A stretch of 64,000 nt of DNA from an uncultured Mobiluncus sp. (GCF_902488535.1 NZ_CABTWO010000002.1:62001-126000); one strand, 5' to 3'; positions 18,424 to 26,795 are shown, counted from the stretch's first letter. The notes: generated from the letters alone by a model not told the origin. Numbers and translations are program-made.

Positions 18424-18483
18424 GGCAAAGCTACAATCCAAATCGAGTATAAGTTTCTCCTCGTAATTCTCATCAGCATGAAA

Positions 18484-18515
18484 ACGGAGGGGAACCCGGG
18501 CGGGCTCCCCTCCGT
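18484..18515 (-). terminator. fba terminator
   Basis: 10-bp stem (18484-18493 with 18506-18515) with further GC pairs inside. On the minus strand it is followed by TTTT, so it ends the aldolase transcript; there is no T-tract in the other direction. Confidence 0.75.
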
Positions 18516-18529
18516 AAGACAGATGTGGG

Positions 18530-19555
18530 TTACTTCATCTTTTTGCCAACAGAACCCAGACGTTCGCAAGCCTCGACGACGCGCGCGGCCATCCCGGCTT
18601 CTGCCGCCTTGCCCCAAGCACGCGGGTCGTACTGCTTCTTAATGCCGACTTCGCCGTCAACCTTCAGCACGCCCTCGTAGTTCTTCATCATGAAGTCCAC
18701 GACCGGACGAGTGAACGCGTACTGGGTGTCGGTGTCAACGTTCATCTTGATGACGCCGTTGGCTACCGCGGTGGCGATTTCTTCGGCTGAGGAGCCGGAG
18801 CCGCCGTGCATCACCAGGTCGAACGGGCGGTTGCCGGCGTTGAAGTGCGCCCCGACTTCCTCCTGAATGGTGCCCAAGAGTTCGGGACGCAGCTTGACGT
18901 GTCCCGGCTTGTACACGCCGTGGACGTTGCCGAAAGTCAAAGCGGTCAGGTACTGGCCGTTTTCGCCCAAGCCCAGCGCCTCGACAGTCTTAATGCCGTC
19001 CTCGGTGGTGGTGTAGAGCTTTTCGTTGATTTCCCCAACCACGCCGTCTTCCTCGCCGCCGACGACGCCGATTTCCACCTCCAGGATGGTCTTGGCCGCG
19101 GCCGCCTTGGGCAGCAGACGCTTGGCAACTTCGAGGTTCTTTGCCAGAGGAATGGAAGAACCGTCAAACATGTGAGACTGATAGAACGGCAAGCGGCCGG
19201 CCTTCACTTCCTCGATTTCCAGGTCGATGAGCGCTTCGGTCCAAGAGGCCAGCTTGTCCTCGGTGCAGTGGTCGGTGTGGATAGCCACGTTGACCGGGTA
19301 ATTCTGAGCAACTTCACGAACATAAGCCGCCATAGCCAGCGAACCCGCCACGCGATCCTTGATCGTTGAGCCAGACCAGTATTCCGCACCGCCCACGGAC
19401 ACCTGAATGATGCCGTCAGATTCGGCTTCGGCGAAACCACGCAGGGCAGCGGTCAGCGTCTGGGAGGAAGTCACGTTGATAGCCGGGTAGGCGAACTTGT
19501 TCTCCTTGGCGCGCTTGAGCATTTCCTTATAAACTTCGGGGGTTGCAAGAGCCAC
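18530..19555 (-). CDS. fba: Class II fructose-bisphosphate aldolase
   Basis: This 341-residue zinc enzyme of glycolysis/gluconeogenesis interconverts fructose 1,6-bisphosphate with glyceraldehyde 3-phosphate and dihydroxyacetone phosphate. The zinc/catalytic block AIHTDHCTEDK, EVEIGVVGGEEDGV, the HGVYKPGHVKL segment (zinc His) and VMHGGSGSSAEEI are all present. It starts at a GTG preceded by AAAGGAGATAATT. About 190 bases separate it from pyrE upstream, so it probably has its own promoter, and it has its own terminator. Confidence 0.96.
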   Translation of the reverse strand: MALATPEVYKEMLKRAKENKFAYPAINVTSSQTLTAALRGFAEAESDGIIQVSVGGAEYWSGSTIKDRVAGSLAMAAYVREVAQNYPVNVAIHTDHCTEDKLASWTEALIDLEIEEVKAGRLPFYQSHMFDGSSIPLAKNLEVAKRLLPKAAAAKTILEVEIGVVGGEEDGVVGEINEKLYTTTEDGIKTVEALGLGENGQYLTALTFGNVHGVYKPGHVKLRPELLGTIQEEVGAHFNAGNRPFDLVMHGGSGSSAEEIATAVANGVIKMNVDTDTQYAFTRPVVDFMMKNYEGVLKVDGEVGIKKQYDPRAWGKAAEAGMAARVVEACERLGSVGKKMK

Positions 19556-19751
19556 AATTATCTCCTTTTATATAGCGTCGGTTTGTCTGATGACGTGTCC
19601 CATTCTTTCACTTTTGGGCGCAGTTTTCGCGTCTTTCGCGGATTTCCCAGCCCGGTTTTGCCAAGCCACGGCTTGGTGCCAAGAGTGATTTGAACCCGGC
19701 ACAAGGAGTGTCGGCGCCGCGGTGGGCGGGGCGGGTTGGCTCTAAGGAAGG

Positions 19752-20321
19752 TTACGCCAGTCCCAAGTCCGCTAGACCCAGGGCCGCAAAGTAGGGATAA
19801 CCGGCGGCTTCGATTTTTTCTTTCGCCCCGGTAGCGCGGTCGACCACCACCGCCACAGCGACGATTTCGGCGCCTGCGGCTTTCAAGGCTTGGGCAGCTT
19901 GCAGGGGGGAACCGCCGGTGGTCGAGGTGTCCTCCAGGACGACGACACGTTTACCCGCCACCTCCGGGCCTTCAATCTGGCGTTTCATCCCGTGGTCTTT
20001 CGCTTCTTTACGCACCACGAAAGCATCGAGGCTCAAGCCTCGGGCCGCCGCCGCGTGCAGCATCGCCGTGGCAACCGGGTCGGCACCCATCGTCAACCCG
20101 CCCACGGCGTCGATTTCGGAAACAGGGAACCCATTTTCTTCCAGCAAATCCAGCATGACGTGACCAATCAGCGGGGCGGCCTCGTGGTGCAGGGTAGCGC
20201 GGCGCATATCGACATAAAAGTCAGATTCTTTGCCCGATGCCAGGGTGACTTTCCCGTGGACCACGGAAAGTTGTTTAACAAGTTCAGCGAGTTTTGTTAG
20301 CTGCGGATCATTCTTTTTCAC
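19752..20321 (-). CDS. pyrE: Orotate phosphoribosyltransferase
   Basis: A 189-residue enzyme that makes orotidine 5'-phosphate from orotate and PRPP in pyrimidine synthesis. The PRPP-binding loop VVVLEDTSTTGGS and the upstream DFYVDMRRATLH and VGGLTMGADPVA segments are diagnostic. It starts at GTG 20321 with no Shine-Dalgarno. TATGCT lies 6 bases upstream, so the message may be leaderless. Only 23 bases separate it from the divergent methyltransferase gene. No other pyr genes are nearby. Confidence 0.94.
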   Translation of the reverse strand: MKKNDPQLTKLAELVKQLSVVHGKVTLASGKESDFYVDMRRATLHHEAAPLIGHVMLDLLEENGFPVSEIDAVGGLTMGADPVATAMLHAAAARGLSLDAFVVRKEAKDHGMKRQIEGPEVAGKRVVVLEDTSTTGGSPLQAAQALKAAGAEIVAVAVVVDRATGAKEKIEAAGYPYFAALGLADLGLA

Positions 20322-20344
20322 GCTTTAAGCATAAAGTGTAAAGC
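20322..20344. promoter_or_regulatory. 23-bp shared divergent promoter, probably leaderless both ways
   Basis: The spacer between the GTG starts of pyrE and the methyltransferase holds TATGCT (minus strand, 20328-20333) and TAAAGT (plus strand, 20332-20337), each ending 6-7 bases from the start codon it faces. Both -35 regions would lie in the opposite coding sequence. Neither gene has a Shine-Dalgarno. Confidence 0.45.
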
Positions 20345-21046
20345 GTGGATGAAAGCAATATATCGGCGGATAGTCCCGCAGATTCGGTGGATTTAGCGCC
20401 TGGAACGGTGGGGGTGGGGCCTTGGCCGGCTGATCGACCCGTGCCGGTTGGTCCCCAATACGACCCGGAGTTACTGCGGGACGGCGATGCTCGCAATGTG
20501 CCTGACCGTTACCGCTATTGGAGACTGGAGGCCATCAGCGAAGATTTGGACCGATTGTTACAGTCTGGACCGGGGGAACCCGCGCTGGAAATCGCGATTG
20601 AGAACGTCGGTCACGATTTCAATACCGGTTCCATCATCCGCACCGCGAACGGTCTGGGAGTGCGCCACGTGCATATCGTGGGCAGGCGGCGTTTCAATCG
20701 GCGCGGAGCTATGGTTACTGACCGCTACCTGCACCTGCACTACCACCCGGAGGTACGGGACCTGGTGGCATACGCCGCCCAGCAGGAACTCACGATAGTG
20801 GGGATGGATAATTTCCCCGACGCCGAGCCGCTGGAAACCGTCACGCTGCCACCGCGCACCCTGATGGTTTTCGGCGAAGAGTCGCAGGGGCTGACCCCCG
20901 ACATGCAAAACGTTTTGGAACGATTAGTACAGATTACGCAGTATGGTTCCACCCGGTCACTGAATGTGGGCCACGCGGCCGCCATCAGCATCTGGGCTTG
21001 GCGGCGCACCTATCCGCCGCGCCCGGCCAGCCTCGCAAGCTCGTAA
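20345..21046 (+). CDS. TrmH/SpoU-family RNA 2'-O-methyltransferase
   Basis: A 233-residue SPOUT methyltransferase that transfers methyl from S-adenosylmethionine to a ribose 2'-OH in tRNA or rRNA. Motif 1 is HDFNTGSIIRTANGLG, motif 2 LMVFGEESQGL and motif 3 SLNVGHAAAISIWAWRR, which form the knotted cofactor site. The start at GTG 20345 gives about 20 residues before the PWPADRPVP segment where many relatives begin, so a GTG 60-70 bases further in is possible. The target nucleotide cannot be read. Confidence 0.88.
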   Translation: MDESNISADSPADSVDLAPGTVGVGPWPADRPVPVGPQYDPELLRDGDARNVPDRYRYWRLEAISEDLDRLLQSGPGEPALEIAIENVGHDFNTGSIIRTANGLGVRHVHIVGRRRFNRRGAMVTDRYLHLHYHPEVRDLVAYAAQQELTIVGMDNFPDAEPLETVTLPPRTLMVFGEESQGLTPDMQNVLERLVQITQYGSTRSLNVGHAAAISIWAWRRTYPPRPASLASS

Positions 21047-21078
21047 CCCGCCAGGACGCAACCCGAAAAGCCCGCACG

Positions 21079-22029
21079 TCACTGCTGCGCCAAGAGAGCC
21101 AGCTCACGAATCTGAGCGTTTAAGTCGGGCCACAGTGCCTTGTGGACGGGACCAAACTTTTGCGCGCCCAGGAATGCCCCGGCTGTCCCGGCCGCGCGAT
21201 CCACCCAGATGAACGACCCGGACTGGCCGAAGTGCCCGATGACTTCCGGGGGGAAAGATGCCGGCAGATAGTGGGGCGACTTCACGCCGTGCAGTTCCAC
21301 CCCGGTTGCCCAGAGGTTGTCCTTTTGCGGCCCGTATCCCGGCAGCAGTCCGCGCAGCCCGGGATGCTGCGGGGCACAGAATCCATCGAGGTCGCGCTCG
21401 GTAAAGCCGAGAACCCCGGTTTCGGGGCTTAGCAGTTCGCCCGCCAGGCGCGCCAAGTCGCTCACCGGGCCCACCGCGCCCCACGCCGGGGAGTGCGATA
21501 AAACTGTACCGTTCATTCCAAGGGGTTCCAAGACCGTTTCCTGCACCCAGTCCGTCCACGGTTTGCCCACGACCTTTTCCGCTATCGACCCGGCCAACTC
21601 AAAGTTGTAGTTCGAGTAGATTCGCTTAGTAAACGGCGCAATCGCGCGCGCATCAGGGCGAGCTATTCCGAACTTTACCCCCAGGCGAGACTGGTCAGGT
21701 GAGGTCACCGGAGCGTCGAAAGGCAGACCGGAACAGTGCGAGAGCAAGTCCACCAGCTTGACTCCCGGAGCCGCCGGGGAGCCGACCGAGGTATGTAGAG
21801 ACAGCGCGGGCGTGGCTAGAGATTGGCGCCAAAATCCAATCGCCACCAAGAACTTGGTGACCGACATCCAAGGAAAAGATTGGTTGAGGCCCCCGGGGTC
21901 GGAAGCGGTCGTCCACACGTAGACATTACCGTTGGATTGACGCGACAAAACCGCTAGGGCATAAGGAAAGTTAAAGCCCCAGCGCGCGGGCAGATGCGCC
22001 GCCTCGAGGGAGCCGAATGCTAAACTCAT
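21079..22029 (-). CDS. Serine hydrolase, class C beta-lactamase/esterase family
   Basis: A 316-residue protein of the penicillin-binding-protein/beta-lactamase fold. The nucleophile motif SVTK (SxxK) and the second motif YSNYNFELAG (YxN) are clear. The usual third KTG/HTG box is not obvious; HFGQSGSF near the C-terminus may replace it. There is no signal peptide, so it is probably an intracellular esterase or peptidase rather than a secreted lactamase. It starts 24 bases after the TetR gene, and that gap holds a copy of the motif found before tetR, so the regulator probably controls this gene. Confidence 0.78.
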   Translation of the reverse strand: MSLAFGSLEAAHLPARWGFNFPYALAVLSRQSNGNVYVWTTASDPGGLNQSFPWMSVTKFLVAIGFWRQSLATPALSLHTSVGSPAAPGVKLVDLLSHCSGLPFDAPVTSPDQSRLGVKFGIARPDARAIAPFTKRIYSNYNFELAGSIAEKVVGKPWTDWVQETVLEPLGMNGTVLSHSPAWGAVGPVSDLARLAGELLSPETGVLGFTERDLDGFCAPQHPGLRGLLPGYGPQKDNLWATGVELHGVKSPHYLPASFPPEVIGHFGQSGSFIWVDRAAGTAGAFLGAQKFGPVHKALWPDLNAQIRELALLAQQ

Positions 22030-22036
22030 CAGTTTT

Positions 22037-22049
22037 TTACCAATCGGTA
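22037..22049. promoter_or_regulatory. TetR-operator-like site (copy 2)
   Basis: ttaccaatcggta, in the 24-base gap before the serine-hydrolase gene, matches the operator-like repeat upstream of tetR (22782-22795) at nearly every base. Confidence 0.5.
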
Positions 22050-22053
22050 CAAA

Positions 22054-22704
22054 TTATTGAATCCAGCCGGACTCCCGGTAGTGCAGCAACAGTTCCTCAC
22101 GATACTCGGGCAGGAACATCGAGAGGAAATAATGCGCCAGTTCCGAGGCGGCGTTGAATTCCCGGTCATAAAGCCAGTGAATCAAGATTCCGTTATATAC
22201 GGCTGCCTGGATTTCAGCTAAATGCGTCGGATCCTCGGTGGCGGCGACTTTGCCATCCTGCTGCAGACGGGACCAAACCCGCTTTAAGAGGGTGAGCAAA
22301 CGTTCGGAGCGGCGCATATAGTGATCGTGCGCGGGGTGAGTCTCAGATGAGGCCTCCACCATCATCATGCATTCCACTTCGATAATCATGGGATTTTCGT
22401 TCAGTCGTGAGGCGACCTCTAAAAGGGTATCCAATACGGGCAGCGCGTCCAGCCTCTCTAGGTTGTCCAGGTCAAAACCTAGCTGTGTTTCGTAGCGCTG
22501 TACCACGCTCATTAACAGGACTTCTTTGGAGGGGAAGTGATAGATAACCCCCGGATGTGAGATTCCCACGTGACGCGCGACGTCACGCAGAGACATACCG
22601 TGATAGCCGACTTCAGCGAGTAAATCAACAGCTGCGTCCAGGATTGCTTCCCGCCTCGCTAAGCCAGATTGATAGGGGCCGCGCTCCCGTCTTTCCGCAA
22701 CCAT
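22054..22704 (-). CDS. TetR-family transcriptional regulator
   Basis: A 216-residue regulator. The N-terminal helix-turn-helix is at about residues 15-60 (ILDAAVDLLAEVGYHGMSL, then DVARHVGISHPGVIYHFPSK), followed by an all-helical ligand-binding domain of TetR_C type. ATG 22704 was chosen because GGGAGAGG precedes it; an upstream frame opening at 22770 begins with unconserved Cys/Trp-rich sequence. It is first of a likely two-gene unit with the serine hydrolase. A repeat TTACC-actc-GGTAA lies 77-90 bases upstream. Confidence 0.85.
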   Translation of the reverse strand: MVAERRERGPYQSGLARREAILDAAVDLLAEVGYHGMSLRDVARHVGISHPGVIYHFPSKEVLLMSVVQRYETQLGFDLDNLERLDALPVLDTLLEVASRLNENPMIIEVECMMMVEASSETHPAHDHYMRRSERLLTLLKRVWSRLQQDGKVAATEDPTHLAEIQAAVYNGILIHWLYDREFNAASELAHYFLSMFLPEYREELLLHYRESGWIQ

Positions 22705-22781
22705 AACCTCTCCCGCTGGAAACCAACACTTAAAAGAGCTATTCCCAGCAAAACACCAGGAAACACACACTCAATCGTAAC

Positions 22782-22795
22782 TTACCACTCGGTAA
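22782..22795. promoter_or_regulatory. TetR-operator-like inverted repeat (copy 1)
   Basis: ttacc-actc-ggtaa is a perfect 5-bp inverted repeat upstream of the TetR gene; a near-identical copy precedes the hydrolase gene. Confidence 0.55.
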
Positions 22796-22835
22796 ACTTC
22801 CACATTTTGAGACGCCTTCTTTGGGAAAAAACACG

Positions 22836-22871
22836 TCAAGGCGGCACGAAAACACTTCCGTACCGCCTTGA
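22836..22871 (-). terminator. clpB terminator
   Basis: 13-bp stem with one mismatch (22836-22848 with 22859-22871). On the minus strand a run of six T follows (22826-22831), which makes it an intrinsic terminator for clpB. Confidence 0.8.
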
Positions 22872-22888
22872 ACAGGTAATTTATGGAA

Positions 22889-25633
22889 TTATTGGGGGTT
22901 TTTCACCCGCAACTCCAACCGATACTGATCTGACATTGGTCCTGTCAATTCGCTCAGGTCCCCAGATTTTATTAGATCAGTAGGACTGAAGTCGGGCATA
23001 TCCACGACCACCGTCGAACCGGGCGTGATGTCTCCCGCCAGCAGCTTTTCAGCCAGCTGGTCGCCGATTTCACGCTGTATCAGGCGGCGCAGCGGGCGCG
23101 CTCCGTAAGTCGGGTCATAGCCGGTAACCGCCAGCCAAGAACGCGCGGCCTCGGTGACTTCGAGAGTCAGCTGCGTTTCCGCCAAGCGCGTGGTCAGCTG
23201 GTGAATCTGAATGTCGACAATCTGTTCCAAATCCTCGGTAGACAGAGCCTCAAACATGATGGTTTCGTCCAAACGGTTTAAGAACTCCGGCTTGAAGGCG
23301 GCACGCACCAAGTCCAAGACCTGACGGCGCGCCTCGGCTGGGTCAGCCGTGCGGTCAATCAGGAACTGGGACCCCAGATTCGAAGTCAGCACCAGGATTA
23401 CGTTTCGGAAATCGACCGTGCGGCCCTGGCCGTCAGTCAAACGGCCGTCGTCCAAGACCTGCAACAAAATGTCGTAAACATCCGGGTGCGCCTTTTCGAC
23501 CTCATCGAGCAGCACCACCCCGTAGGGACGCCGCCGCACTGCTTCGGTCAGCTGGCCGCCTTCCTCGTAACCGACATAGCCCGGAGGGGCTCCAATCAAG
23601 CGTGCAACCGAGTGCTTCTCGCCGTATTCACTCATATCAATGCGGGTCAAAGCCTTTTCGTCGTCAAACAGGAAATCGGCCAGAGCCTTGGCCAGCTCGG
23701 TCTTGCCCACCCCGGTAGGACCGAGGAACAGGAAAGAGCCCGTGGGGCGATTCGGGTCGGACACTCCGGCGCGCGCCCGGCGCACCGCGTTCGCCACCGC
23801 CCTCACCGCGGCCTTTTGCCCGATGAGACGCTTCCCCAAGTATTCTTCCATGTGCAACAGCTTTTCGGATTCTCCCCGGAGCAGCTTGCCGACCGGAATC
23901 CCGGTCCAAGCCGAGACCACTTCCGCGATTTCAGCAGCATCGACTTTCTCGGCAATCATAGGACCGTCCTCAGCCTCGCTGGCGCCCGCAGAACCAGATT
24001 TTGTACTGTCCGTTCCAGAATCTGCGGAATCTGCAGACGATTGCCCCGCCGAGCCCCCGCTCGCCGAGTCGCCTTCCGCGGCCGCAATCTGGGCTTGAAT
24101 CGCTGGAATTTCGCCGTTTTGCAGACGTCCTGCGTCCTCCCAACGGCCCTCGCGCATGGCTTGTTCCAAAGCCGTATTCAGTTCGTCCAACTTCACGCGC
24201 AGTTCGCCGACCCGGTTATGACCGGCCTTTTCAGCTTCCCACCGCCGGTTCAGACGGTTCAGATGAGCCTGCTTTTCGTCCAGGCTGGCCTGCAATTGAG
24301 CCACCCGCCCCTCGGTCGCCGGGTCTGTCCGATCCGGGTCGGAGGCATTCAGATAGGACAGCTCCATATTGACCCGCTCGACTTCGCGGCGCAGAGAATC
24401 GATTTCCTCCGGGGAGGAATCCAGCTCCATCCGCAACCTCGATGCCGCCTCGTCAATCAAGTCGATAGCCTTATCGGGCAGCTGACGCCCAGAAATATAG
24501 CGATTGGAGAGCTGCGCGGCCGCCACCAAAGCCCCGTCCGAGATAGTCACCTTGTGATGGGCCTCATACTTCGGGGCAATGCCGCGCAAAATCGCGACGG
24601 TGTCCTCCACGCTGGGCTCACCCACGAACACGGTTTGGAACCGGCGTTCCAAAGCCGGATCCTTTTCGATGTGTTCGCGGTATTCGTCCAAAGTTGTGGC
24701 CCCCACGAGGCGCAACTCGCCGCGCGCCAACATGGGTTTGAGCATATTCGAGGCGTCCATCGACCCTCCGCTGGCTCCCGCCCCGACCACGGTGTGAAGC
24801 TCGTCAATGAAAGTCACGACTTCACCCTCGGCGTTCTTGATTTCTTCCAGCACCGCCTTAAGGCGTTCCTCAAACTGGCCGCGGTATTGCGCCCCCGCCA
24901 CCATCGCCGCCAAATCGAGAGCGATGAGGTGCTTGTGCTTCAAGGAATCCGGCACGTCTCCCGCCACGATACGCTGCGCTAAGCCCTCCACCACGGCGGT
25001 TTTGCCCACGCCGGGTTCCCCGATGAGCACCGGGTTGTTCTTAGTGCGCCGGCTCAGTACCTGGATAACGCGCCGAATTTCGGCGTCGCGCCCAATGACC
25101 GGGTCAAGTTTGCCGTCCATCGCCCGCTGAGTCAGGTCGTCGCCGTATTTTTCCAGCGCTTTAAACGTGGCTTCAGGATTCGGGGAGGTCACTTTGGTGT
25201 CTCCACGAACCTTTTGAATGGCTTGGCGCAGTTTTTTGTCGCTCGCTCCCGCGTCGCGCAGAATCTTGCCGGCTTTGCCCTCATTGTCAGCCAACCCCAG
25301 CAGCAAATGTTCGGTAGAAACGTATTCGTCGCCCCGTTCCTCAGCTTTCGCACCAGCCGCACTGATGACCTTTAACATGGCCTGGGAGGGCTGGGGCTCC
25401 GCCACGGATTCGCCGGACGCTCCCGGCAAAGACGCAAGTTCACGGCGTACTTCCCGGCCGATAGCGTCAGCATCAGCCACACTGCTGAGCACCTCGAAAG
25501 CAATCCCCTCGCGGTCCTCCAGTAACGCAGACAACAGGTGTATCGGTTCCAGCATGGCATTGCCGGCCGCCCCCGCGGTACGCAGCGCCGTTGCCAGAGC
25601 CTCCTGAGACTTGGTCGTAAATTTTTGGTCCAT
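22889..25633 (-). CDS. clpB: ATP-dependent disaggregase ClpB
   Basis: A 914-residue hexameric chaperone that threads aggregated protein with DnaK help. In order: a Clp N-domain repeat (from TTKSQEALATALRTA), NBD1 with Walker A GEPGVGKTAVVEGLAQR and Walker B FIDELHTVVGAGA, a coiled-coil middle domain (about residues 410-540), NBD2 with GPTGVGKTELAKALADFLF and VLLDEVEKAHPDV, and a C-terminal small domain. ATG 25633 is preferred to 25663 because aaaggga lies 9 bases upstream. Oddity: a Ser/Gly/Asp-rich low-complexity stretch of about 45 residues sits between the middle domain and NBD2, making it longer than the usual 860. No HAIR box is visible upstream. Confidence 0.96.
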   Translation of the reverse strand: MDQKFTTKSQEALATALRTAGAAGNAMLEPIHLLSALLEDREGIAFEVLSSVADADAIGREVRRELASLPGASGESVAEPQPSQAMLKVISAAGAKAEERGDEYVSTEHLLLGLADNEGKAGKILRDAGASDKKLRQAIQKVRGDTKVTSPNPEATFKALEKYGDDLTQRAMDGKLDPVIGRDAEIRRVIQVLSRRTKNNPVLIGEPGVGKTAVVEGLAQRIVAGDVPDSLKHKHLIALDLAAMVAGAQYRGQFEERLKAVLEEIKNAEGEVVTFIDELHTVVGAGASGGSMDASNMLKPMLARGELRLVGATTLDEYREHIEKDPALERRFQTVFVGEPSVEDTVAILRGIAPKYEAHHKVTISDGALVAAAQLSNRYISGRQLPDKAIDLIDEAASRLRMELDSSPEEIDSLRREVERVNMELSYLNASDPDRTDPATEGRVAQLQASLDEKQAHLNRLNRRWEAEKAGHNRVGELRVKLDELNTALEQAMREGRWEDAGRLQNGEIPAIQAQIAAAEGDSASGGSAGQSSADSADSGTDSTKSGSAGASEAEDGPMIAEKVDAAEIAEVVSAWTGIPVGKLLRGESEKLLHMEEYLGKRLIGQKAAVRAVANAVRRARAGVSDPNRPTGSFLFLGPTGVGKTELAKALADFLFDDEKALTRIDMSEYGEKHSVARLIGAPPGYVGYEEGGQLTEAVRRRPYGVVLLDEVEKAHPDVYDILLQVLDDGRLTDGQGRTVDFRNVILVLTSNLGSQFLIDRTADPAEARRQVLDLVRAAFKPEFLNRLDETIMFEALSTEDLEQIVDIQIHQLTTRLAETQLTLEVTEAARSWLAVTGYDPTYGARPLRRLIQREIGDQLAEKLLAGDITPGSTVVVDMPDFSPTDLIKSGDLSELTGPMSDQYRLELRVKNPQ

Positions 25634-25735
25634 AATTATCATTCCCTTTCGCCTTTTCGGCACTTAAATAAACAGTATTTGCGGGCGGCGCATTCCGCGA
25701 TAGTTAAGTAAAATCTGGGTTTTCACTCTCTGCGT

Positions 25736-25795
25736 AATTTGGTAAATTCCCCGCCGCTCTCCGGTGATGTCTGATAGAAAGGAATTACCAATTTC
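25736..25795 (+). promoter_or_regulatory. Leader inverted repeat before the repeat-rich small protein
   Basis: Arms at about 25736-25750 and 25781-25795 pair over 11-14 bases (TTGGTAA/TTACCAA core with one bulge). If transcribed they fold in the 5' leader, 25 bases before the ATG. The function is unknown. Confidence 0.35.
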
Positions 25796-25820
25796 ACTTT
25801 TCGAGTACGAAGGAGTTTTC

Positions 25821-26102
25821 ATGGGTTTGGAAGATTTGGCTGGTAAAGCTAAGGATTTGGGAGACAAGGCCAAGGGTATTGCTGAGGATTTGGGCGACAA
25901 GGCTAAGGATGCCGCCAAGGATTTGGGCGATAAGGCCAAAGATGCGGTGGACTCCGCCAAGGACGCGGTGACTTCCGAGGACAAGACCGACAAGGTTTTG
26001 GACGACGTTGCCGGCGCTGCCAATAAGGTGACCGGCGGCAAGTTCAAGGACAAGATTGACGCTGCCCGAGATGCCGCTGACGACAAGCTGGGCGATAAGT
26101 AA
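25821..26102 (+). CDS. Rv0909/MT0933-like antitoxin-family protein with 11-residue repeats
   Basis: A 93-residue, highly charged protein with no cysteine or tryptophan. The first half is four or five imperfect copies of an amphipathic 11-mer (AKDLGDKAKD), LEA-like. The C-terminal half, GGKFKDKIDAARDAADDKLG, matches the MT0933-type antitoxin family. ATG 25821 follows AAGGAG at 7 bases; an upstream in-frame ATG at 25764 lacks one and precedes the leader repeat. No partner toxin is adjacent (the neighbours are clpB and hspR), so a toxin-antitoxin role is unsupported here and stress protection is equally possible. Confidence 0.65.
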   Translation: MGLEDLAGKAKDLGDKAKGIAEDLGDKAKDAAKDLGDKAKDAVDSAKDAVTSEDKTDKVLDDVAGAANKVTGGKFKDKIDAARDAADDKLGDK

Positions 26103-26149
26103 GACATCGAATGATGGCTTCGTAATCCCTGATTAAGCGGATTTTTCCG

Positions 26150-26176
26150 GGGGACGCTGGGAATACCAGCGTCCCC
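26150..26176. terminator. Hairpin between repeat protein and hspR
   Basis: Perfect 11-bp stem ggggacgctgg (26150-26160) with 26166-26176, 5-nt loop, in the gap between converging genes. T-tracts are weak on both sides. Confidence 0.55.
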
Positions 26177-26231
26177 GCGGTATTTAACCGAAAGTGTGGG
26201 TCCACCAAGCAACACCATGCACCCCCACACC

Positions 26232-26795
26232 CTATTGACCCCACACCACCAGGGCACCGGACTGGGAAGACATCCCCAGGGGGAAACCCAGCGATTGGGT
26301 TTTTTCGGGACGCTGCCCGCGGTTCAGTTTGGTGACTTCACCGCTGGAGGAGGCGGCAAAGACCCGGTTTTGCCGGTTCGCCGCCAGAGTGAGCGCCGCG
26401 TTTTCCGCTTCGAGTTCGTCCACGCGGCGCTGCAGAGCCATGATGCGCCGAATCCCCTCCAGGTTCACGCCCTCCCCTTGAGACAGGCTTTGCACCTGGT
26501 GCAGCCGCGCCAAGTCCCGCAGAGAATAGCGCCGTCCGCCCCCGCCGGTGCGCCCCGGCACCACCAGACCCATTCGGTCGTATTGCCGCAGGGTCTGGGG
26601 GTGGATGCTCATCAGTTCGGCGGCCTGAGATACCCGAAATCGGGGCTTGGCCCAAACCTGCTGAGCCTCGACCTCGCTGAGCCCTCCAGCGCCCTGAGCC
26701 CCGCCGAATTCTTTGGCCAGAATCGTTTCGACCAGTCGCCGATTGTTGGAGTACAGCAGCGACAGAGCCGCGTTCATCTCATCGATTAGGCTCAT
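26232..26795 (-). CDS. hspR: MerR-family heat-shock repressor HspR
   Basis: A 187-residue repressor that binds HAIR boxes with DnaK as co-repressor. The MerR helix-turn-helix lies at residues 53-82 (RVSQAAELMSIHPQTLRQYD, then GLVVPGR), followed by a GGGGRRYSLRDLARL wing and a coiled-coil helix. About 50 residues precede the DNA-binding domain, which is more than the usual HspR N-terminus. AGGAGGTGTC directly before ATG 26795 supports this start. It is last in the dnaK-grpE-dnaJ-hspR operon, 8 bases after dnaJ. Two HAIR boxes before dnaK are its predicted targets. Confidence 0.93.
   Translation of the reverse strand: MSLIDEMNAALSLLYSNNRRLVETILAKEFGGAQGAGGLSEVEAQQVWAKPRFRVSQAAELMSIHPQTLRQYDRMGLVVPGRTGGGGRRYSLRDLARLHQVQSLSQGEGVNLEGIRRIMALQRRVDELEAENAALTLAANRQNRVFAASSSGEVTKLNRGQRPEKTQSLGFPLGMSSQSGALVVWGQ

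Noticed and set aside
20327..20344. 18-nt match (minus strand gctttacactttatgctt) to the E. coli lac promoter region
   Set aside because: The match straddles the start regions of pyrE and a methyltransferase gene in a coherent actinobacterial context; no vector sequence flanks it. I take it as coincidence of an AT-rich promoter.
23486..24982. 498-codon frame opposite clpB
   Set aside because: Antisense shadow; clpB domains on the other strand are complete.
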